From the NCBI RefSeq assembly GCF_030052815.1, contig NC_079498.1, positions 80,896,992 through 80,960,991 on the forward strand: a stretch of DNA of 64,000 nucleotides, read 5' to 3'. Under the pieces are notes generated by a model, which was not told the DNA's origin, ran no database searches, and saw nothing but the letters and a program-made list of their open reading frames with translations. Of the stretch, positions 33,582-47,695 are shown in pieces; position 1 is the stretch's first letter, and the number at the start of each line of letters is the position of its first letter. This DNA is from Hevea brasiliensis (lineage: Eukaryota; Streptophyta; Magnoliopsida; Malpighiales; Euphorbiaceae). The position numbers were made by a program, and so were the translations under genes.

Positions 33582-35531
33582 ATGGAAGAAGGGGATCGTT
33601 CAATCGATCAATCAATAGAGGCTGAGGTGCAAGGGGAAGCCCCAACCCTTCAAAATGTGAGTGGATCAGCCGCACCAGTCCCCTCAGTACCATAGTTTTC
33701 TGCTCAGTTTGCTCAGCAGATGGCTGCAATGTTCCAACAGATGGCTGGTAACATGCCTACTCAAGCCCCACTGCAGATACCAGTGGTATAACCACAACCT
33801 TCAGCTAGGCAGTATGACAAGCTGATTAAATATGGGGCTACTGAGTTCAAGGGGATAGTAGATCCACTAGAGGGAGAACAATGGTTGGAGAGAATGGATA
33901 GGGTGTTCAAGAAACTACACTGCACAGAAGAGCTAAAATTTGAGTATTCAGTGTCACTACTACAGGGGCATGCATATGACTGGTGGAAAACCATTCCCCA
34001 TAGTTTGGTGGAACCTGCAGTGCTAACCTGGGATGACTTTCTTCGGGAATTCAGACAAAAATATGTCCCAGATGCCTATGTAGACTAGAAGCTACAGGAG
34101 TTCTTAAGTCTGAAACAAGGAAGTAGATTAGTGGCAGAATATGAAAGGGAGTTTTCCCGCCTGAGCCACTATGCAGGAAGTCTCCTTTCTACAACAGGGA
34201 AAGATGTAAGAGGTTTGAAACCAGCTTGAAAACTAGTGTCAGATTACAAGTGGTCGGATTCAAACATAATAACTTCTCTGAGCTCATTTCTCAAGCACTT
34301 GAATTAGAAAGAATTGAGTCAGAAGTGGCCCCAGAGAAAAAGAAATCAGAGAAGACAGATAAAGAGAAAGAGGGGAAGTCAGTAGATCAGAGTTCTAGTG
34401 GTCCTCCTGGAAAGAGAAAGAACTTTGGAGAAAAAAGCAGGGGTGGTAAAAAGTCTAGTAGGGGAAGATTTTCAGGACAGAGACCTCCTCCATCTGGTCA
34501 GCAGACTACCAGAAGTTCCTACCCTCCCCATCAATGTGAAACTTGTGGAAGAAATCATGGTGTGGTGTGCTACAAGGCTACAGGAGCCTATTATAACTGT
34601 GGGGGTACAGGACACTTTGCCCAAGACTACACTAGTGCCCGTAGAATTGGGCCACCTCCTACTACTGTAGAAAGGTCAGTTCAAAATCCTACCACTAGAG
34701 GTTCACAACCACATAGCAGAGGTAGAGGCAAGGGTAGAGGTAGTCTAGTAGGCAGCCAAGGCACAGTGAATCAGTCAGAGCAAGGCAGTGCTTCAGTCAG
34801 AGTCTATGCAATGAGACAGAGGGAAGACGCTGAGACATCTGATATTGTGGCTGATACCTTCTCAACTTTTAATCAAGATGTGTTTGTGTTATTTGATCCG
34901 AGTTCTACCCACTCCTATGTGAGTGCTAGCATCATTGATTGCATTGTTGTTCCGTGTACAAAAATGAACTTTAAGGTGCTAGTAACAAGTCCGCTAGGAC
35001 AAGAGGTCAGGGTTAATAGAATGTATAGGGATTGTCCTTTGGTGATCCAAGGACATACTTTTCTGTCTGATCTCATTAACATGCCCTTCAGAGATTATGA
35101 TATCATCTTGGGCATGGATTGGTTAGCCAGGCATCACGCCATAATTGACTATAGACTAAAGACAATCACTTTTGGTCTCCCTTAGTACAGTGATGTGGTA
35201 ATACATGGGGAGAGGCAGCTATTGCCATCAAACATCATTTCTGCTTCACTAGCCAAAAAAATGATCAAAAGGGGGTGTGAAGCATACTTAGAACATGTAG
35301 TAGACACCCAAGTGGGGAGTCCAGCATTGAGGGACATCCCTACAGTATATGACTCTCCAGATGTGTTTCCTGATGAATTGCCAGGATTACCTCTAGAAAG
35401 AGAGGTGCAGTTTGAGATTAATGTTATGCCTAGTGTGGATCCAATCTCCATAACACCATACAGAATGGCACCAGCAGAATTGAAGGAGTTGAAGGTACAG
35501 TTGCAAGAACTACTTGAAAAGGGCTTCATCC
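33582..35531 (+). pseudogene. G3 gag, protease and RT start (broken, then cut by G4)
   Basis: ATG 33582 opens gag: the N-terminal acidic and Gln-rich part, core EQWLERMDRVFKKLHC and WWKTIPHSLVEP, and YEREFSRLSHYAG. Stops: TAG 33693, TAA 33789, TAG 34086. A frameshift near 34195-34225 moves the frame. From 34226 one frame runs through the linker, a damaged zinc knuckle (first and last Cys are Tyr, 34587-34630), Arg/Gly repeats and protease. There the motif is DPSSTHS, Gly changed to Ser. TAG 35183 interrupts, and the frame resumes to the RT entry KGFI, where G4 is inserted at catcc (35527-35531). Confidence 0.93.
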
Positions 35532-38500
35532 TGTAACACCCCTCACCCGTTTGTAGTATAGCCGAGCAAGGCGTGCTACACAGCGTGCTGGAGCACCTAG
35601 TCTGTGATTATCTCATTTCCTGAACTCAATTTGATTTTAAGAAGTCTTTTATGTAAAATTCATATCATGCTAGTTCTATTTTCATACTTTAATAAAATCA
35701 GTGTTTCAAAAATGGAAATAAAAATTCGGCAAGGTGCTGTCTGTATTTTGGACAAACTGTCCTTCTAAACCTGTTAAAAACAGTTCAATATGATAATATT
35801 CTCAAAATCTCAACAATTTCATAGTTTTAAAATACAATCCATCATAATTTACATTTATCCAAACACTCTCAATAGGAGTTTAATATATATAAATTATTAC
35901 AAATCTTAAAGTTTTAGAATATACAAAAATTACATAACAAAATGTTAAAATACAACTGATAGTCATTACACAAGATCCTAAGTCCTACCATGTATGCAGT
36001 GTAGTGCAGATGACTCTGGACTCCTGTGCAGATCTGATGTCTCACCCGGTCGTAGGTCTGCTGGGCTCCCCAGCTGTGTCTCCAATACCTACGCGTAGCA
36101 AAAGCAACGCGCTAAGCAATTCTGCTTAGTGGTGCCAAATATAAAGAAATATACACTAAAATAAAATAAATGAATTGTTTATGAATTTATGATATCGATA
36201 TTCTTTGCAGTTGCTGTTTATATTTTTATTTGCTAACATTTCAATTTTTGCTAATTTTGGTGGTGCTGTATGTCAATAAACTGAATTTAGCTATTTGAAT
36301 TTAATAATGCTTAAATTAACTGCTCATGTAGCCTATACACTTACCAGACTGGATAAATGGATATACTGGCACTGGGTACCTAGTACCTCGGGCCGTCACA
36401 CCCTCGGTCACAAAGTGTCTCCCTGTGTGCAAACAGTGTGGCTAAAAAGCCATATAGTCAATCCGGCGATAAGCCAAGTATGATAACACAATACATATAG
36501 CCGTAGGCTATTAAAGTCACAGTGCGACATAATAAGCCGTAAAAACACAGTATGGCATAAAGTCATTTACAGAACAGCTGTCAGAATCCTATTGGCATGC
36601 CAACCTATCCAAACTAGTCAACTAGGCAAACTATGGCACATTACAAATTAATTGTTTAATTCTTTATTTTTTTGAGTTTGCTAGTTATCATGTAATTCAC
36701 AAGTCAATGTAAATGTTGACCCTTTTAGGAAATATGGATAAGTTGATTCTAGCATCAACATGTCACAATTTGTAATTCAATATGCTGCCAATATAGTGCA
36801 ATTTACCCTTTTCACAAGTTGGCATTCATTGCCAAATTACTTCAAGCTTCATTGTATGTAAATGTCAAATTTTCAGTTTTAGTGTGCTAGATTGGTCTAG
36901 CTTAATGTCCTATTTCTCTTGGTTTTTAGCTTCTGGTCAAACAAGCAAAATTGTAGCTCTATGTCTTATTGAACTTTTGGCACAAATTTTAAGTCATTCT
37001 AAGTTGTATAAACCAAGATATGGTCAATTTACTAAAGCTGGACAGATTGCATCTTTAGTGCAAAATTTGGTCAATTTTAGGTCAAATTCAGTTCTAGCAG
37101 TTTTGGTACCCTAACTTGGGCAAGCAATTTGACTTGGTTCTGGTCATTGCTTGACTTTGGTGTCTTCATAAGAATTGTAGCTCTATGTCTAACCTTTCCA
37201 TGGTATAAATTTTAGGTTATTTAGACCTGTTTTGAGTGAGTTATGATCATTTTAGTGACTACTGTTCATATAGCCAAATTCTGGGTTGCAATGGTTCTGG
37301 ACAGTTTTGTTACCACAACTTGTGCAAGCAATTTGACTTAGTAAATGACATTTCTGGGGTTTGTGATCTTCACTAAAGTTGTAGCTCTATGTTTAAGCTT
37401 TCCATGGTATAAATTTCAGGTCATTTGGACCCGTTTTGAGTGAGTTATGGCTAAAATACTAGCTACTGTTCAAATAGTCAGTTTTCAGGTTTGCAAGGTT
37501 GCAAATCCGGATTTGGTCATTTCTTTAGGTCATTTCTAGGAAATATTTTGGCATAACTTCTATATGAAAATTGGTCCATTACAAGTCTAATTTTACCTCC
37601 AATTGGCCTCATACCAATTGGGGTCACACATTTTTATTTATGGCTCAAATTATCTACTGTTTTAAACACAACACAACCTGCACATGAAATAACACTTCTA
37701 ATTGTCATTCCTCCTCCTCCCAAAACTACAATTCTGAATTCATGGTACTTCTATATCATTCATCACATCTCAATTTTGTCATTTTGGGCAGAATATACCA
37801 ATCCTCAATACACCAAATACAATCCCAATTCACAAAGTCAAAGTTCACATAATTTACACATGAAATCACCTAACTAATACATGAAATTCTCACAATAATT
37901 TACATACACCTACATTAATCCCTTAATACCATAATTCATCAAATAAATTCATGAAATCAAGCACTCTTCCATGAACCACAAGGCTGCCCAATTGTACATA
38001 TGCTTCCATCTTCCATATACACTTCACAACTTACTTCAAAGTACCCATTTCAAGCATACACATAACACCAAACTACTAATACATGTAATAAGCCTAATCA
38101 ACTTCATTACCCATTAATTACATGTAAAAAAAAAAATTAAACTTCTCTTAAATCCATGGCTACCAAATTCATGCTTCATCATTAATCATGAATTTCTCTC
38201 AAATTTCTTATCAATTCAATTCATCACAACCTTAAAACAAAGTTTAATGAAGCAAGGGATGAAAAACTAGCACAAACCTTAACTTGAGCTTGACAAAACT
38301 TCACTAAATCCCTTTCTTTTTGCTACCTATCTACTGCCCATGTGTGAGGATCACTTTTAATGAAGAGACTTACAAGAAATTATGGCTTGAAAGTGAAGAT
38401 TGGAGCTTTGAATGGGTGGCCGGCCATGGAGGACAATGGAGAGAAAATGTATTCGGCAAGATCAAGTGATGAGGAAGATGAAGGTGAAAGTGGATAGAAT

Positions 38501-39162
38501 TTTGGCATTTTATAGTCCCACTTAGTGTTCCACTAATTGCCCACTAAGTATAATTAACATTATAATAATCAAATCTTATTAACATTTCAATTAATCCCCC
38601 ATAAGTCCTCCAATTACATTACTTGTAAAATTTCTTATTTCCATGGCATTTTAAAAATTTAATACCACTTATTTTTCATGGACATTTAGGTCAAAAGTCA
38701 ACTCTAAGTGTCAATTGACCAAAATGCCCCTTTTCGGGTTGTATTTCAAATTTTTCGATTTACTCCTTATACCACCGATTTCTTTGATTTTCATTTTTTA
38801 TTTGTACTGACTTACTAATTTTTCTTTAACATTTCCAATGTCAATTATACCTTAGTAAACCTTTAATTATGTCCCAAAAATATTTCTCAGGGTTCCCTGC
38901 AGTCCAGGGCTAGTCAACGGTCCCCGCCGTAACTTCTCGGTGCGATCAACCATCGCTATGATGTCGGCTCATTTAACTTAGTTTCATTTTCTCTCTTTTA
39001 TTTTTTTTTTAATTTTTCTTGTATTTTCTTTTTATTTATTTCATCATTATATGTCTGTTCACTATCACTGAAGTGTAGTTCTAGACATCCTGACTTGCCC
39101 AGACTGACATTAGGTCACTGGAGCAACAGAACGTACATACTACGTACAGGGAGAATGTTACA
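35532..39162 (-). repeat. G4 3' LTR (family B)
   Basis: 3631 bp. Three degenerate repeat units (TTGTAGCTCTATGTCT on the plus strand near 36950, 37170 and 37377) lie about 210 bp apart. The hairpin is at 36112-36129. A donor-like AAG|GTTTGT on the minus strand is near 38276. No gene is supported; the frame at 36884-37114 lies within the repeats. Confidence 0.92.
36112..36129 (-). other. Conserved LTR hairpin, G4
   Basis: CTAAGC/GCTTAG with a 6-nt loop, flanked by GGTGCC (minus-strand GGCACCA). The right LTR has the same at 41723-41740. Confidence 0.6.
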
Positions 39163-39176
39163 ACTCTTCCCCTCTA
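39163..39176 (-). other. G4 polypurine tract
   Basis: Minus-strand tagaggggaagagt abuts the 3' LTR. Just upstream a GACGAAATTTTTATTTAGAG unit is doubled with slight changes. Confidence 0.8.
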
Positions 39177-39806
39177 AATAAAAATTTCGTCCTCTAAATA
39201 AAAATTTCATCCTCGAAATTTACTCAGTGTAAACAATTGAGGAACAGTTATCTCTTTGTCTTTTCGCATTTTGTGTATTATAATACTTTACTTCCTCTTT
39301 AATCTGTCTCACTAGTCTTAGTTTTAAAATTTTATCCTTATCTTGATTTACTATCGAAAATACGTAGCTCTACACAATAGTCCCAAGTCGGTACTGTAAT
39401 CTGCAGCTTACAGTACAAACATCTAAAATATTGCGTAGTTACCACGGTATATCCCAATAGATTAGATTTTCTAACATCTTATCTTTCTTGACTTCACTTT
39501 TTAGAACTGATTTACCTTTTTAAATTTTTTCTATTCCACTCAACTTAATATTTGTAAGTGATTTTCATTTTACTATGGTTACTATTGTCTTAAAATCCAC
39601 TCTAATTCTGTCAGTTAATAATAATACCTCCCATCTTGGGTCAATTTTTCAGAAACCAGATCCTATTTCCCATCATACTATGGTCTAATGGTTAATAACT
39701 AGAATATCTTGTTCAGATTTATCCATTTGAATTTGAATTTCTTTCTTTATAGATAATATAGTATATTTACCTGATGTGTCTATTATTTCCTTGCTTCTTC
39801 ATTTTT
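39177..39806 (-). other. G4 non-coding stretch between gag and PPT
   Basis: About 630 bp where about 3 kb of pol would be expected. I see no pol motif in any frame; it is AT-rich with no long frame. Confidence 0.7.
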
Positions 39807-41045
39807 TTATATTATTTTATCAATGTCTAGGTCTGGCTCCTCTCTAGCTTCCATGGCATACACTTTTGGTGTCACTCTGACTTTCGGTCTTTCGACCGTC
39901 TCAGAAATAGCCTTCAGTGAAATTTCAGCCGTCTCTAATTTACCAGATCTTCTACCCTTTTGCATTGTGGGGGTAGGTCCATCAGCTTGTACTGGAGCTG
40001 TTAAGTCACTCCTCTGGGGGCAATCTCTTATAAAATGATCCATAGCCCCACACTTGAAACACTCCCCCTTTAACAGTCGACATTCTCCTCTGTCTCTTAC
40101 CATAGTGCATACATTCTAGCATTGGGGCTAATCCCCTTGTTACTGTGTCCAGGGAGCTAGCTACAGATATTCCAAGCTGACTTCTCTGACTCTGTGTTTG
40201 GTCTTGTGAACCTTTAAACTTTTTATTATCAGTTGATATCTTTGGGTATACTGGTCCAACTTCCCTCTTACGCTGCCTATCTTTCCTGCTCTGTTCACTT
40301 ACTCTGACTCTCTCTACTTTCAGTGCAGCTTCAACTAACTTGGCAAAGTCAGTAATCCCTAATGCTGTAATCATTATTTTAATATTATCATTGAGCCCTT
40401 CCTCAAATCTCCTGCATCTCTCGGCCTCATTAGGGACTATTTCTCTCTCATAGCGGCTTAGTCTGACAAATTCTCTTTCATATTTAGCCACTGTCAGCTA
40501 TCTCTGTTGTAGGGTAATAAATTCCCTTCTTTTCTCTTCCAGGTATACACTGTCCACATACTTCTTTCTGAACTCAGTGAGAAAGAAATCCCAAGTTACT
40601 TGCTCTAGTGGCACCTCACTAGTCACTGTATCCCACCATTGGTATGCATCATCTTGCAGTAGTGATACAGCAGCTTCCAAACTCTGCTCCAGAGTACAGT
40701 GAAGTTGTTTCAAAACTCTTCCGGTTCTGTCCAATCAGTTTTCAGCTGTGACAGAATCATTTTCCCTTTTTCCCAGAAAATCCACCACTCCAAACTTCCT
40801 GAGTTTCTCTAAATGAGATGTTTGATGTGGAGGTGGTGGTGGTGGCATAACTCCTGCCATCTGTCTAAAGAATTCAGCCATTTGTTGAAATGTGGCTGGT
40901 GGAGGCTGTACTGGTGCCTCAGGTAAGGTGGAGCAGGTTCCCTCCTGTCTCCAGGCTCAGTCATAGATGGAGAATGACTCTCTACCTCCTCATTGACTGC
41001 TCTCTGCAATGTGAAGTCCATATTCTGATCAAAATAACCAATCAA
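39807..41045 (-). pseudogene. G4 gag (frameshifted)
   Basis: On the minus strand it begins near 41045 with MDFTLQRAVNEEVESH and a Pro-rich part, shifts frame near 40880, then shows LDRTGRVLKQLHC, LEAAVSLLQDDAYQWWDTV and the EFRKKYV motif, a stop at 40498, and EYEREF-like KYEREFVRLSRY with RRFEEGLN. A second shift near 40130 leads to an intact CX2CX4HX4C knuckle at 40061-40020. The sequence ends after VYAMEAREEPD, the point where protease normally starts. It is clearly a different gag from G1-G3, though still chromovirus-like. Confidence 0.9.
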
Positions 41046-41124
41046 AAGATCTGCATTAGAGTCATCTTAGCACTTACAATGCAATGCATGATATGCAATC
41101 TATCTAGGTCCAGAAATGCCTAAA

Positions 41125-41140
41125 CCATGCTCTGATACCA
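41125..41140 (-). other. G4 primer binding site
   Basis: Minus-strand TGGTATCAGAGCATGG lies 5 bp from the 5' LTR end (41146) and matches initiator tRNA-Met. Confidence 0.9.
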
Positions 41141-41145
41141 CTAAA

Positions 41146-44090
41146 TGTAACACCCCTCACTCGTCTACACTATAGCCGAGCAAAGTGTGCTACACGGCGT
41201 GCCGGAGCACCTAGTTTGTGATTATCTCATTTCTTAAACTCAATTTGATTTTAAAAAGTCTTTTATGTAAAATTCATATCATGCTGGATCTATTTTCATA
41301 CTTTAATAAAATCAGTGTTTCAAAAATAGAAATAAAAATTTGACAAGGTGCCGTCTGTATTTAGGACAAACTGTCTTTCTAAACCTGTTAAAAACAGTTC
41401 AATATGATAATATTCTCAAAATCTCGACAATTTCATAGTTTTAAAATACAATCCATCATAATTTACATTCATCCAAACACTCTCCATAGGAGTTTAATAT
41501 ATACAAATTATTACAAACCTTAAAGTTTTAGAATATACAAAAATTACATAACAAAATGTCAAAATACAACTGATAGTCATTACACAAGATCCTAAGTCCT
41601 ACCATGTATGCAGTGTAGTGCAGATGACTCTAGACTCCTGTGCAGATCTGTCTCACCCGGTCGTAGGTCTGCTGGGCTCCCCAGCTGTGTCTCCAATACC
41701 TACACGTAGCAAAAGCAACGCGCTAAGCAATTCTGCTTAGTGGTGCCAAATATAAAGAAATATACACTAAAATAAAATAAATGAATTGTTTATGAATTTA
41801 TGACATCGATATTCTTTGCAGTTGCTGTTTATATTTTTATTTGCTAACATTTCAATTTTTGCTAATTTTGGTGGTGCTGTATGTCAATAAACTAAATTTA
41901 GCTATTTGAATTTAATAATGCTTAAATTAACTACCCGTGTAGCCTATACACTGACCAGACTGGATAAACAGATATACTGGCACTGGGTACCTAGTGCCTC
42001 GGGCTGTCACACCCTCGGTCACAAAGTGTCTCCCGGTATGCAAACAGTGTGGCTAAAAAGCTATATAGTCAATCTGGCGACAAGCCAAGTATAATAACAC
42101 AATACATATAGCCGTAAGCTATTAAAGTCACAGTGCGACATAATAAGCCGTAGAAACACAGTATGGCATAAAGTCATTTACAGAATAGCTGTCAGAATCC
42201 TATTGGCATGCCAACCTATCCAAACTAGTCAACTAGGCAAACTAGGGCACATTAAAAATTAATTATTTAATTCTTTGTTTTTTTGAGTTTGCTAGTTATC
42301 ATGTAATTCACAAGTCAATGTAAATGTTGACCTTTTTAGGAAATATGGATAAGTTGATTCTAGCATCAACATGTCACAATTTGTAATTCAATATGCTACC
42401 AATATAGTGCAATTTACCCTTTTCATAAGTCAAAATTGTAGCTCTATGTCTTATTGAACTTTTGGCACAAATTTCAAGTCATTCTGAGTTGTATAGACCA
42501 AGATATGGTTAATTTACTAAAGTTGGGCAGATTGCATCTTTAGTGCAAAATTTGGTCAATTTTAGGTCAAATTTAGTTCTAGCAGTTTTGGTACCCTAAT
42601 TTGGGTAAGCAATTTGACTTGGTTCTGGTCATTTTTGGGCTTTGATTTCTTCATAAGAATTGTAGCTCTATGTCTAATCTTTCCATGGTATAAATTTCAG
42701 GTTATTTAGACCTATTTTGAGTGAGTTATGGTCATTTTAGTGACTACTATTCATATAGCCAAATTCCGGGCTGCAATGGTTCTGGATAGTTTTGTTACCT
42801 CAACTTGTGTAAGCAATTTGAATTAATAAATGACATTTCTGGGTTCTGTGATCTTCACCAAAGTTGTATCTCTATGTCTAAGCTTTTCATGGTGTAAATT
42901 TCAGGTCATTTGGACCTGTTTTGAGTGAGTTATGGCCAAAATACTGGCTACGGTTCAATTAGTCAGTTTTCATGTTTGCAAGGTTGCAAATCCGGATTTG
43001 GTCATTTCTTTAGGTAATTTCTAGGAAAAATTTTGGGATAACTTTCACATGAAAATTGGTCCATTACAAGTCTAATTTTACCTCCAATTTGCCTCATACC
43101 AATTGGGGTCACACATTTTTATTTATGGCTCAAATTATCTACTGTTTTCAACACAACACAACCTGCACATCAAATAACACTTCTAATTGTCATTCCTCCT
43201 CCTCCCAAAACTACAATTCTGAATTCATGGTACTTCTATATCATTCATCACATCTCAATTTTGTCATTTTGGGCAAAATATACCAATCCTCAATACACCA
43301 AATACAATCCTAATTCACAAAGTCAAAGTTCACATAATTTACACATGAAATCACCTAACTAATACATGAAATTCCAATAATAATTTACATACACCTACAT
43401 TAATCCCTTAGTACCATAATTCATCAAATAAATTCATGAAATCAAGCACTCTTCCATGAACCACAAGGCTGCCCAATTGTACATATGCTTCCATCTTCCA
43501 TATACACTTCACAACTTACTACAAAGTACCCATTTCAAGCATACACATAACACCAAACTACTAATACATGTAATAAGCCTAATCAACTTCATTACCCATT
43601 AATTACATGTAAAAAAAAATTAAACTCCTCTAAAATCCATGGCTGCCAAATTCATGCTTCATCATTAATCATCAATTTCTCTCAAATTTCTTGTTAATTC
43701 AATTCATCATAACCTTAAAACAAAGTTTAATGAAGTAAGGGATGAAAAACTAGCACTAACCTTAACTTGAGCTTGACAAAACTTCACCAAATCCCTTTCT
43801 TTTTGCTGCCTATCTACTGCCCATGGTGTGAGGATCACTTTTAATGAAGAGACTTATAAGAAATTATGGCTTGAAAGTGAAGATTGGAGCTTTGCATGGG
43901 TGGCCGGCCATGGAGGACAATAGAGAGAAAATGGATTCAGCAAGATCAAGTGATGAGGAAGATGAAGGTGAAAGTGGATAGAATTTTGGCATTTTATAGT
44001 CCCACTTAGTGTTCCACTAATTGTCCACTAAGTATAATTAACATTATAATAATCAATTCTTATTAACATTTCAATTAATCCCTCATAAGT
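41146..44090 (-). repeat. G4 5' LTR, U5-proximal piece
   Basis: Family B, near-identical to 35532 onward apart from a ~120-bp deletion near 42430. It is cut by S2 at taagt (44086-44090). The hairpin is at 41723-41740. No gene is supported. Confidence 0.93.
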
Positions 44091-47000
44091 TGTAACACCC
44101 CTATGTTTGGTAGTGCGTTCTACTGTTTCGGTGACCAGTGTCTGTCCGGACAGCTAGAATGCCTAGAACTACATTTAAATATTAGTGAGGAGACATAAAA
44201 TAATGAAATACAAGAAAAGAAAATACAAGAAAAATAAAGGAAAAATAATAGCAATGAAATGTAACCAAGTTAAACCAGCCGAGAACCATAGCAATGGGTG
44301 ACCGCACCGGGAAGTTGCGGCGTGGACCGTTCACTAGCCTTGGACCGCAGGGAACCCTGAAAATTATTTTTAGGACTTAAATAAACATCTATTGAAGTAT
44401 AAATGTCCTTAGAAATATCAAAGAAAAATTAATTAATCAGTACAAAGAAAAACGAGAAATCGAGAAAACGACAAAACTCGGTGTTACTGAAAAATTGGGA
44501 AGGCAATTCGAATAGGGGTATTGTGGTCATTTGACATCCTGAGTTGCCTTTTGACCTAAATGTCCATTAAAAATAAATGATATTACACTTGGAAAATGTC
44601 ATGAAAAATTAAAGTGGTGGTACATAATCTAAATAGTAAAAGAAAAGAGGTTAAATGTGAGAAATTGGAAAACTTGGATTAACTAAGTAATAATCTTCAT
44701 TAGTGCTCCACTAACTTCAGCATTTGGACACCTAAAGGGACACTTGGGAGGTGCAGCACTCATCTTCAACCTTAGGAAGAGAACCAGCCGAATCCTTTCT
44801 CCTAAGATCCATCCATGGCGTCCACACTCCAAGTTCAAGTTCACCATGTTCTAGCCACTTTTTCCATTAGGTTCCTTCACTAAACTTGACCACCATACCT
44901 TGGGCAGCATACTAGGAGCAAGAAAGTTAAGTTTTTGTGAGGTTTTGAAGAACTTCAAAAGTGGTAAGTGAGTGTTTTCGATTCTTGTTTCATTAAAAGT
45001 GTAACCAAGGTTGTGGGTAGTTGATTTATGGAAGAATTTTTTAAGTTTGATGTTTTATGGAGATGTACATTTTGGAAGCTATGGAAATTCAGTATATGTA
45101 GCTTGTTTTTACTTGTTTATGGTTGTTTAAGATGTTGTTATTGATGGCAGCATGGATATGTGTATAATGGTTTGGAATTGGGTATGTAAATGGGGTATGT
45201 TCATGTGGTTAAATGGTGTAAATGGACTTTGGAAAATTCTATGTTATAGTGTGCATATTGAGAATGGTTACAAGCTGTCCAAAATGACCAAAATGTGTTG
45301 TTAAATGTGTTAATGGTAAGGTACAAACCAGAATTGGCATGAAGGAAGTAGTTTGGTAAGTGTTGAATATGTAATTGGTAAGTGATGAGAAGTGTGTAGT
45401 AGGGCAGTGTGTGTTTTGGCTTAGAACCTTAAGTGTGTGACTCCAATTGGTATGAGACCAATTGGAGGTGAAACTAGGCACAAAATATGCCAACTTTCAT
45501 GGAGGAAGCTTACCTAAATTCTGCCTAGAAGGTGACTTGAAAAATGACCAAATCCGGATTAGTGTCTTGAAAGCGTGAAAATTCGCCATTTGGGCAGTAG
45601 TTAGTATTTTGACCATAACTTACTCAAAACAGGTCCAATTGACCTGAAATTTTTACCATGAATAGTTTAGACATATATCTACAATTCTTATGAAGACAAC
45701 AAAGCTCAGAAATATCCAGAACAAAGCCAAATAACTTACACAAGTTCAGGTACCAAAACTGGCCGAACCAAAAGTGACCTAAAAATGACCTAAAGTTACC
45801 ATTTTGGTGCATTCTGTCCAGCATTGGTAAATTGACCATAACTTGGTCTACACAACTCAGAATGACCTGAAATTTTGCCCCGCGTGCAATAAGACATAGA
45901 CCTACAAGTTTATAGTTTGGACCGAAACCCGAAAACCGAGGGAACTAAGTCATCCGGCTAGGTCAAATTAGTATATCGAAATCTGATAAATTGCAATAAA
46001 ATGCAATATACTTGAAAATGAATTTGGTAATATGTACCAACACTAAAAGGCTATAAAATGTGACATATTGGTAACATTAAACCTAATTCACTTAGAGTGC
46101 ATCAAGGGTCAACATTATAGGTTGACTAATGAAATGAATTGAAGGAAATAGTACCAAGAAAATTTAAATATTGGATTTTATTGTTAGAAACAAATTCATT
46201 GAGTACTGAAACACTTTAAATTGTGTGTTTCAGTTGAAAAGGATATTGAGAAGCGTAAGGAACACTGAGTCAGGGCCAAGAGGCATATATCAAAGGTTTG
46301 TGCACAATAATTTTGATTTCTCATTTTCTACTTAAAAATTTAATTGAACATTATAGTTTTAAATTGTGTTTGTGCACAATACTTTTTATATTCACTGCTT
46401 TTACCAGAAAATTTATTTGGAGAAATGAGTTATGAATAATTTTTATTGTTTTGGCTTTGGAAGTCTTAATTGGAAATTATTGTGTTGCCTATTTTGCAAA
46501 TGGAAATTTTGAGATAAAATATGATTTGTGGTTTGTATGAAGTATTTAAATATTGTGATTTGGAATTGTTTTGATTCACACTTGGCATGACAATATTACT
46601 ATGTTCCTCCTCCATTTATGGGGTGAGTGTGATTATATTCCTCCCTCTTTGACTTGTCAGTCTGAGGTGAGTGTGGATGAGTTCTCATTATCTAGCTAGC
46701 TTCCTTCCTCATTGATTTCAATTATTGGGGTGAGTGTGCCTTGTCATGGTGTACAACACGACATGTTCGGAAAAGTTTGTGTCATGACCTAAATTGTGTT
46801 ATTGATTGGCAAAACTGTGTTTTTCAGTTATTTGATCAAATTGTGTTATTGATTGGCAAAACTGTGTTATTCAGTTATTTGATCAAATGGTGTCATTGAT
46901 TGGCAAAACTGTATTATTCAATTGTTTGATCAAATTTGTATTATATGAACTTTGTAAATTGTGAGATGGAATTGTGAATTGTTTGATTTGTAAATTGTCA

Positions 47001-47690
47001 ATAAAAGTTTTATATATCGCATTTCAAATTGTTATTGTGCACCACTAAGTAAATTTTACTCAGCAATAGCTTTTTCATTGCTGTCGTAGGTAGACAAACG
47101 GACAGAGCAGTAGAGTAGGCTGCTTGTACCACATTTTGAGATTTCACCGGGTATATTGAGTGTACCATATTTTGTAGTTTTTGTTGTAATATATTTGCAC
47201 TATATGTATATATTGTACTTGGTCTTGAGCAGTTGTAAACTAAAATTGTAAATTATTTTGGCTTGTAAAAATATTGTGATATATTTATCTTATCTCAGCT
47301 TTTGGAAACACTGAAAATTTGATTGTTAAACTAAGTTGATAACGTTGAGAAATTTATTGTGTTGAACAAATTATTGGAGTTTGGGATTGAGGAATTATAT
47401 ATTTGAAGTGATTTTACAGGTTTTTGAAGAACTATTTTATTCAAAATACAGATAGCACCCTGCCAAAATTTTTACAGAAATTATTGATACTCAAATTTGT
47501 TATTTATTTTCACTTCAGTAAAAGAAAATTTTTAACACCTATCAATAGTGCTCACCACTGTAAAAAGAAGTAAGAAAAGTTTTAAAATCCCTTGTAGTAT
47601 ATTTAATGGGTTATCAGTAAACGAAGTTTGGTAATTCATTAGGTATACTACGGGATCATGCCATGCCTTACGGAGGGGTAGGGTGTGACA
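44091..47690 (+). mobile_element. S2: solo LTR, family C
   Basis: A 3600-bp LTR, TGTAACACCCC...GTGACA, flanked by the perfect target duplication taagt (44086-44090 and 47691-47695). It has no internal region. It contains a donor-like GTAAGT near 44963, AGGTCCAATTGACCT near 45631, an acceptor TTTCAG near 46232, a 47-bp tandem repeat and a slightly decayed hairpin near 47045-47063. Confidence 0.95.
46801..46941 (+). repeat. 47-bp tandem repeat, three copies, in S2
   Basis: Units start ATTGATTGGCAAAACTGT at 46801, 46848 and 46895. The matching stretch in G5 (near 52317) has a single unit, so this is a local expansion. Confidence 0.88.
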
Positions 47691-47695
47691 TAAGT

